A stretch of 10,736 nt of DNA from an uncultured Propionibacteriaceae bacterium (GTDB taxonomy: Bacteria > Actinomycetota > Actinomycetes > Propionibacteriales > Propionibacteriaceae): positions 1 through 10,736 of the forward strand of contig CAMQXE010000021.1 in the NCBI GenBank assembly GCA_947038745.1. The letters run 5' to 3'. Every line of letters begins with the position of its first letter. Position 1 is the stretch's first letter. Made by a program: the position numbers and the translations under genes. Below, piece by piece: positions 7,316-10,736 of this stretch. The notes beneath the pieces are model-generated. The model made no database searches and had not been told where the DNA came from. It saw nothing but the letters and a program-made list of their open reading frames with translations.

Positions 7316-7747
7316 TCAGCGTAGAACGGGCTTTGGGTAGGGATCCTCACCGAAGGAGAAGCGGCGTCCGCTAATCTCATCGGCAGTAATGCGAACGAAG
7401 TTCGACTTCATCGTCGGTACCCACGGCAACAGCGGCAAGCGTTCTGCGCGGGCGAGTTCGGCAGGATCAGAGATAATTTCTCCGTGGCCCTTGATGATGA
7501 CCGACCAACCTGTTTGTTCATCCCAACCGTCAGCTTCGAAAGCGACGATGTCATTTTCGGTGAGCTGGGACAGTTTGGAGCCTTCAGCGGAACGGAAAAC
7601 GACCGATTCGCCATCAACAACATAGTTGAGGGGATAAATCGTCGGTTGATTGTCGGTGGCAGTTGCCAGACGGCCAACGGCTACGCTGCCGAGGAAGTCC
7701 CAGCACTTAGCTTCAAGGATTTCGGACACGGGGTTGTCAGTTGTCAT
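7316..7747 (-). CDS. Pyridoxamine 5'-phosphate oxidase-type (FMN-binding split barrel) family protein
   Basis: This 143-residue protein resembles the actinobacterial Pyridox_ox_2 type of flavin split-barrel proteins. Conserved features are VGRLAT (24-29), the strand PTIYPLNYVVDGESVVFRS (35-53), the phosphate-contacting FRSAEGSKL (51-59), VAFEADGWDEQTGWSVIIKGHGE (68-90) and the terminal ISGRRF (125-130). Members bind FMN or, in some actinobacterial groups, F420 or heme; the ligand and substrate here are not determinable, and a true PdxH role is unlikely given the short length and poor match. The ATG at 7747 is chosen because homology begins there and because a longer in-frame extension would overlap rsmD. 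TACATT lies exactly at -12 to -7 and no Shine-Dalgarno site is seen, so translation is probably leaderless. It is a single gene, convergent with recG and divergent from rsmD. Confidence 0.85.
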   Translation of the reverse strand: MTTDNPVSEILEAKCWDFLGSVAVGRLATATDNQPTIYPLNYVVDGESVVFRSAEGSKLSQLTENDIVAFEADGWDEQTGWSVIIKGHGEIISDPAELARAERLPLLPWVPTMKSNFVRITADEISGRRFSFGEDPYPKPVLR

Positions 7748-7753
7748 GTGCCT

Positions 7754-7759
7754 AATGTA
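7754..7759 (-). promoter_or_regulatory. -10 element of the PPOX-type gene
   Basis: On the minus strand TACATT occupies -12 to -7 relative to the ATG at 7747, so the predicted transcript starts on the start codon. The -35 position (about 7777-7782) is a poor match and overlaps the opposite gene's predicted start region. Confidence 0.45.
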
Positions 7760-7770
7760 GCGCGAGTAGA

Positions 7771-7776
7771 TACGGT
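7771..7776 (+). promoter_or_regulatory. -10 element of rsmD-coaD-sepIVA
   Basis: TACGGT lies exactly at -12 to -7 relative to the rsmD GTG at 7783, predicting a leaderless transcript. An alternative TAGATA (7767-7772) would give a leader of only about 3-4 bases. No clear -35 is seen, and that position overlaps the opposite gene's start. Confidence 0.4.
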
Positions 7777-7782
7777 TAATAG

Positions 7783-8367
7783 GTGACCAGGATAATCTCA
7801 GGCCGATTTGGTGGACAACGATTGGCAACTCCAGCGACGGATAAGACCCGTCCGACTTCAGATCGGGTGCGGGAGGCCTTCTTTGCATCGCTAGTTAGCT
7901 GGGCCGGAACAGTCGATGAGGTACTGCCGCTTGCTGGTATGAGTTTCCTTGATCTCTACGCCGGTTCGGGGGCGATGGGGCTTGAAGCGCTATCGCGAGG
8001 GGCTGAGCGAGCAACTTTAGTCGAATCCAGCCGACCAACTGCTGCGGTTATCCGTCGTAATGCCGAGGCTCTTGGCGTCTGCGCACAGGTAGTGCTAAGC
8101 ACCGTCACGAATTTTCTCACCACAACTGATACCAGCTACGACGTCGTTTGGTTTGATCCGCCATATGCTGTTGCTAGCGCTGATCTTGATGCAGAGCTTG
8201 CTTTGGTGGTGGAGCGTGGCATTGTGGTTAATAACGGATTATTGGTGGTGGAGCGTTCGAGTCGTAGCGAGGCGCCGCAATTCCTAGCCCCATTCACCGA
8301 TAGCTGGGCTCGCCGCTACGGTGAGACTACGATCTATTGTGCTCAGATTGGAGACGAATGCGAGTGA
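7783..8367 (+). CDS. rsmD: 16S rRNA (guanine(966)-N(2))-methyltransferase RsmD
   Basis: RsmD uses S-adenosylmethionine to methylate N2 of G966 (E. coli numbering) in 16S rRNA during 30S assembly. The 194-residue protein starts MTRIISGRFGGQRL, and the family signature RPTSDRVREAFF is at 23-34. The SAM-binding motif I FLDLYAGSGAMGLEAL is at 55-70, and the amino-methyltransferase catalytic motif DPPY at 125-128. The GTG start has no Shine-Dalgarno site but is set by the family N-terminus and by the -10 hexamer 7 bases upstream. Its last 10 bases overlap coaD, a pairing common in many bacteria, so it likely heads the rsmD-coaD-sepIVA transcript. All key residues are present. Confidence 0.95.
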   Translation: MTRIISGRFGGQRLATPATDKTRPTSDRVREAFFASLVSWAGTVDEVLPLAGMSFLDLYAGSGAMGLEALSRGAERATLVESSRPTAAVIRRNAEALGVCAQVVLSTVTNFLTTTDTSYDVVWFDPPYAVASADLDAELALVVERGIVVNNGLLVVERSSRSEAPQFLAPFTDSWARRYGETTIYCAQIGDECE

Positions 8368-8831
8368 TGTGCCCGGGGTCATTTGATCCCATTACCAAAG
8401 GACACCTTGACGTGTTCGAACGTGCTGCCAAGATTTTCGATGAGGTCGTCGTTGGAGTAGGGCTGAATACCTCAAAAAAAGCGATGTTCAGCGCACAAGA
8501 GCGGCTCACATTGGTTCAGGAATCATGTGCGCACATTCCAAATCTCAAAGTGCTACCGATTGAGGGGCTGCTCATTGACTTGTGTCAGCGCGAGGGCTGT
8601 TCTGCCATCATCAAGGGGTTACGCTTCGCTGTGGATTTTGAATATGAACTACCGCAAGCACAAATTAATCGCCAAATGTCGGGAATTGAGACAGTTTTCA
8701 TCCCAACCACGGCACAATGGGGGTTTGTATCATCAACACTGATTCGTGAAATCGCGAGTCTTGGCGGAGATATTGAACAGTATGTTCCAGCGCCGGTGGC
8801 GCGGATGATGGCTGATCGAATGGGGAAGTAG
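8358..8831 (+). CDS. coaD: Phosphopantetheine adenylyltransferase (CoaD)
   Basis: CoaD joins ATP and 4'-phosphopantetheine to dephospho-CoA, the penultimate step of coenzyme A synthesis. The 157-residue length is typical. It opens MRVMCPGSFDPITKGHLD, containing the nucleotidyltransferase TxGH motif (13-16). LRFAVDFEYELPQAQINRQMSG is the family's active-site helix region, and the C-terminal VSSTLIRE motif binds ATP phosphates. The ATG at 8358 is preferred because it gives the standard N-terminus and follows a GGAG (8350-8353), though the 4-base spacer is short; GTG 8364 and ATG 8367 are alternatives. It overlaps rsmD by 10 bases, pointing to coupled translation. Confidence 0.95.
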   Translation: MRVMCPGSFDPITKGHLDVFERAAKIFDEVVVGVGLNTSKKAMFSAQERLTLVQESCAHIPNLKVLPIEGLLIDLCQREGCSAIIKGLRFAVDFEYELPQAQINRQMSGIETVFIPTTAQWGFVSSTLIREIASLGGDIEQYVPAPVARMMADRMGK

Positions 8832-8833
8832 AC

Positions 8834-9328
8834 ATGACACAGAACGAGACTGCACGCAAACTTGATCGTCTTCGGGCGCTAGTCGCTGAGGCTAAAGCTG
8901 TTCCGATGTCGGCGTCGTGCATGCTAAACCGGCAGGAAACATTGACGCTGATTGACGATATCGTTGCCTCTTTCCCGAAAGAGTTTGAAGAGGCACAAGA
9001 GGTCATCAAGCAGAGTAAACATGAAGTGCTGCGCGGCCGTGATGAAGGCGACCAGATCCGGATTGAGGCCGAAGAATGGGCCAACAAGATGGCATCACAA
9101 ACCGAAATCGTTGCTCGCGCTGAAAAGCAGGCGACTAAAATCATGACTGATGCGCATGACGATGCTTGGGCGCTTCGTAAAGAAACCGATCAATTCGTTG
9201 ATACGCGAATGGCTGAATTTGAGGCGTCCTTGCATAAGGTTCAGTCTCAGCTTCGCATCATGCGTTCACGGCTTGCTGACCGCAGCTCACTAGATGCTTC
9301 GGATACGCAGCCGTTGCCGAAGATCTAG
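8834..9328 (+). CDS. sepIVA: SepIVA/DivIVA-like coiled-coil protein
   Basis: This 164-residue, highly charged, helical protein has no signal peptide or membrane segment. The N-terminal block KLDRLRALVAEAKAVPMS (9-26), with ETLTLIDDIVASFPKEFEEAQEVI (35-58), resembles the conserved head of mycobacterial SepIVA (Rv2927c/MSMEG_2416), a septation and cell-envelope factor. The C-terminal SQTEIVARAEKQATKIMTDAHDDAWALRKETDQFVDTRMAEFE (88-130) resembles its conserved tail. The central coiled coil between them is much shorter than in mycobacteria, where I recall about 245 residues in total. It starts 2 bases after coaD with a purine-rich site 8822-8828, so it is co-translated. The same position between coaD and the DUF177 gene in mycobacteria supports orthology. 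Such genes are often auto-annotated as ATP synthase subunit B-like, which is not supported here. The family call is from memory of the sequences. Confidence 0.7.
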   Translation: MTQNETARKLDRLRALVAEAKAVPMSASCMLNRQETLTLIDDIVASFPKEFEEAQEVIKQSKHEVLRGRDEGDQIRIEAEEWANKMASQTEIVARAEKQATKIMTDAHDDAWALRKETDQFVDTRMAEFEASLHKVQSQLRIMRSRLADRSSLDASDTQPLPKI

Positions 9329-9369
9329 CCGGATCACGATTCGCCCTTGGCGGCGAAGTCCGGTAGCAT
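9329..9369 (+). promoter_or_regulatory. Weak stem-loop and possible promoter upstream of DUF177-rpmF-rnc
   Basis: The 91-base gap before yceD holds ttcgcc (9340-9345) pairing with ggcgaa (9352-9357), flanked by ccgga/tccgg (9329-9333, 9359-9363) with an asymmetric internal loop. It has no T tract, so termination is doubtful. TAGCAT (9364-9369) fits a -10, with a poor ttcgcc -35 at 18-bp spacing, and would give a leader of roughly 43 bases. Confidence 0.35.
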
Positions 9370-9419
9370 AGGTCGTCGGTCACGATGCTTCTTTATTGAC
9401 CGTTGCTGAAGGGATTCTG

Positions 9420-9977
9420 ATGTCACCGCACCAGCCATCGCCCGATGTGCGCTCAAGTCTGGTTATCCAGACTCATGAGTTGCGCCGAGGTGCAGGGCAG
9501 ATGTGTGAGATTGAACGAATCGCGCAAGCTCCGGATGAACTGGGAACAGACGTGATCGGGGTGCCGCAAGGTTCACCCATCGATCTTGAGCTTCGGCTCG
9601 AATCGGTGAGTGAGGGCATTCTTGTTAGTGGATTTGCTAAGGCAGAACTTGTCGGGGAATGCGTCAGGTGCCTGGATAGGATCTCACAGCCATGTGAGAT
9701 TGATATGCAGGAACTGTACGTGTATCCCGAAGAGGGAATCGCCGAGGCAGATGAGGAAGATGACACGCATTATGTCGTCAATGACTGCCTCGATTTAGAG
9801 CCACTAATTCGGGATGCTGTGGTACTTGAGTTGCCGTTTGCGCCACTGTGTAGCGAGGACTGCTTAGGATTGTGCCCCACATGTGGGTTGAATCTTAATC
9901 ACGATCCCGAGCATGATCATGGTGAAGTAATCGACGAGAGATGGACCGGCCTCGCTGGCTGGAATTCAGGCGAATAA
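9420..9977 (+). CDS. yceD: DUF177 / YceD-family protein (23S rRNA accumulation protein)
   Basis: This 185-residue protein belongs to the DUF177 family, conserved next to rpmF; members are linked to 23S rRNA accumulation or 50S assembly. The central [12 protein letters not shown] (78-89) has the typical CxxC, and the C-terminal [26 protein letters not shown] (142-167) holds C144, C148, C152 and C155 in a zinc-knuckle arrangement followed by histidines. An acidic stretch (about 104-115) separates the two parts. The ATG at 9420 is chosen over the in-frame TTG at 9396 because AAGGGA (9409-9414) sits 5 bases upstream. It is followed after 35 bases by rpmF and then rnc, the classical DUF177-rpmF order, so it probably opens that operon. 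Confidence 0.92.
   Translation: MSPHQPSPDVRSSLVIQTHELRRGAGQMCEIERIAQAPDELGTDVIGVPQGSPIDLELRLESVSEGILVSGFAKAELVGECVRCLDRISQPCEIDMQELYVYPEEGIAEADEEDDTHYVVNDCLDLEPLIRDAVVLELPFAPLCSEDCLGLCPTCGLNLNHDPEHDHGEVIDERWTGLAGWNSGE
9680..9701 (+). repeat. Inverted repeat inside yceD
   Basis: atctcaca (9681-9688) and tgtgagat (9693-9700) form an 8-bp perfect stem around a 4-base loop, extendable by one G-T pair. It is within the coding sequence for RISQPCEI. The function is unknown; it could be structural RNA in the operon transcript or chance. Confidence 0.4.
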
Positions 9978-9981
9978 ACCC

Positions 9982-9995
9982 GCGGCCTTGGCCGC
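9982..9995 (+). promoter_or_regulatory. Intercistronic hairpin before rpmF
   Basis: gcggc (9982-9986) pairs with gccgc (9991-9995) around cttg, a CUUG tetraloop in RNA, which is known to be unusually stable. It lies 4 bases after the yceD stop and 6 bases before the rpmF Shine-Dalgarno site. With no T tract it is not a terminator; it may shield a processed 5' end or tune rpmF translation. Confidence 0.4.
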
Positions 9996-10012
9996 ATGAT
10001 GAAGGAGAAGAC

Positions 10013-10204
10013 GTGGCTGTTCCCAAGCGGAAGATGTCGCGCAGCAACACGCGTTCGCGTCGCTCGCAGTGGAAGATGACGGCTCCGACGCTCGTTATCT
10101 GCGCCAACCCGGCTTGTGGTGCTAAGCACCTGCCGCATACGGCATGCCCGACCTGTGGTGAGTACGGCCCGCGTGGCGACCGCCGCCAGGTGACCGAAGT
10201 CTAA
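10013..10204 (+). CDS. rpmF: Large ribosomal subunit protein bL32, zinc-ribbon form
   Basis: This is a 63-residue L32 of the 50S subunit. The N-terminus [21 protein letters not shown] (1-21) is basic and typical. The zinc ribbon has C30-x4-C35 and C45-x2-C48. The GTG start is set by the family N-terminus and by AAGGAG (10002-10007) 5 bases upstream. It sits between DUF177 and rnc, as in many bacteria, and its stop lies 11 bases before the proposed rnc start. Confidence 0.97.
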   Translation: MAVPKRKMSRSNTRSRRSQWKMTAPTLVICANPACGAKHLPHTACPTCGEYGPRGDRRQVTEV

Positions 10205-10215
10205 GTTCATCCACA

Positions 10216-10736
10216 TTGGCGGATCTTGCATTAGAGCTTTGCTCACAGTTGGGGGTCGTAGTTGACCCTCAACTGTGGGAGCTCGCACACGTGCATCGTA
10301 GTTACTCCTACGAAAACGGCGGGATTCCAACTAATGAGCGGATCGAGTTCTTAGGCGATTCGGTGCTCGGCATTGTTGTTACTGAGCATCTTTATCTGAC
10401 CTTCCCGCACTTGCCGGAGGGTCAATTGGCGCGCCTGCGGGCAAGCGTAGTCAATACCCATGCGTTGGCTCGGGTCGCTCGAACACTTGACGTTGGTGCT
10501 CATATCAAGCTGGGTCATGGCGAGATCGCCACGGCTGGGCATGATAAAGATTCCATTTTGGCTGACACGATGGAATCTATGATTGGTGCGATCTTCTTGA
10601 GTTCGGGTATTGACGCGGCTGGAAAGTTTGTTCACCATCTCTTTGACCCGCTTGTCGAGGAATCGGCACAGCTTGGTGCGGGATTGGATTGGAAGACTAG
10701 CCTGCAAGAAGTCGCTGCACATCAGTCGTGGGCTAT
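10216..10736 (+). CDS. rnc: Ribonuclease III, N-terminal part, 3' end outside window
   Basis: RNase III cleaves double-stranded RNA in rRNA precursors and selected mRNAs and acts as a dimer. The frame is open to the window end (173 residues visible). The signature [12 protein letters not shown] is at 40-51 with E44 and D48, and [10 protein letters not shown] (116-125) provides D117 and E120. The 69-residue spacing from D48 to D117 equals that of E. coli D45-D114. DWKTSLQE (158-165) opens the double-stranded-RNA-binding domain, which is then cut off. The TTG at 10216 is the most plausible start ([14 protein letters not shown]), as it fits the family N-terminus. There is no clear Shine-Dalgarno site, and with rpmF ending 11 bases before, translation is probably coupled. 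A large hairpin lies in codons 7-23. Confidence 0.93.
   Translation, partial: MADLALELCSQLGVVVDPQLWELAHVHRSYSYENGGIPTNERIEFLGDSVLGIVVTEHLYLTFPHLPEGQLARLRASVVNTHALARVARTLDVGAHIKLGHGEIATAGHDKDSILADTMESMIGAIFLSSGIDAAGKFVHHLFDPLVEESAQLGAGLDWKTSLQEVAAHQSWA
10234..10284 (+). promoter_or_regulatory. Long RNA hairpin inside the 5' coding region of rnc
   Basis: Bases 10242-10257 pair with 10264-10279 (16 bp, two G-T wobbles) around the loop gtagtt. An outer 5-bp stem, gagct (10234-10238) with agctc (10280-10284), continues it across a 3-base bulge on the left arm, giving 21 bp in all. It spans residues 7-23 of RNase III. The size and near-continuous pairing suit an RNase III substrate, so autoregulation by self-cleavage is a reasonable inference. 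There is no T tract, so it is not a terminator. Confidence 0.6.

Noticed and set aside
7748..7888. 47-residue N-terminal extension of the PPOX-type protein
   Set aside because: It overlaps the rsmD start and the divergent promoter region and shows no family resemblance.
8337..8357. Upstream start for CoaD inside rsmD
   Set aside because: CoaD proteins begin a few residues before PGSFDP; ATG 8358 gives this and follows a GGAG site.
9876..9887. 12-bp palindrome cccacatgtggg in yceD
   Set aside because: It coincides with codons for the conserved zinc knuckle (CPTCG), so protein constraint explains it.
10351..10722. 123-codon minus-strand frame over rnc
   Set aside because: It is antisense to the RNase III frame, which carries all catalytic motifs; no motif is seen in the reverse frame.
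1..10736. tRNA, rRNA, CRISPR, insertion sequence or prophage features
   Set aside because: I looked for repeats with spacers, transposase motifs and tRNA-like cloverleaf ends and saw none; gene order and composition look like stable core chromosome.

Overview
The window reads as the chromosomal core of an actinobacterium. Supporting signs are the pnp followed by M16 peptidase pair, an RNase J, Zn-ribbon forms of L28 and L32, a SepIVA/DivIVA-like coiled-coil gene between coaD and the DUF177 gene, frequent GTG/TTG starts, and several genes that look leaderless with a TAnnnT -10 hexamer at about -12 to -7. By eye the base composition is only moderately GC-rich for the phylum. That, with the gene content, would fit the Actinomycetaceae (Arcanobacterium/Trueperella-like), but this placement is an inference without a database search. 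I see no mobile element, phage gene, CRISPR array, tRNA or rRNA, and no stretch over 300 bases without a gene.

Layout. 1-2297 (+): the 3' part of pnp, then an M16 zinc peptidase whose ribosome-binding site is formed by the last pnp codons, closed by a strong hairpin shared with the convergent gene. 2349-2891 (-): a GNAT acetyltransferase. 2912-4597 (+): RNase J, diverging from the GNAT gene over 20 bp that hold overlapping -10 elements on opposite strands. 4702-4887 (+): rpmB (L28), with a leader hairpin and its own Rho-independent terminator. 5019-7229 (+): recG. A bidirectional terminator separates it from 7316-7747 (-), an FMN-binding-split (PPOX-type) protein. That gene in turn diverges over 35 bp from 7783-8831 (+), the overlapping rsmD-coaD pair, directly followed by a SepIVA-like gene (8834-9328). 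9420-10736 (+): DUF177/yceD, rpmF (L32) and the start of rnc (RNase III), cut by the window end.

Functionally this is a housekeeping block dominated by RNA metabolism: PNPase, RNase J and RNase III for decay and processing, L28 and L32 with DUF177 and RsmD for ribosome building. It is interleaved with replication-fork repair (RecG), CoA synthesis (CoaD) and a septation/envelope coiled-coil protein. I found no undescribed multi-gene system. The signals most worth following are regulatory: a 21-bp imperfect hairpin inside the first codons of rnc that looks like a self-cleavage site for RNase III; a symmetric bidirectional promoter between the GNAT and RNase J genes with predicted start sites 18 bp apart; a second compact divergent, apparently leaderless pair; a leader hairpin on rpmB; and a SepIVA-like protein with a shortened central coiled coil.
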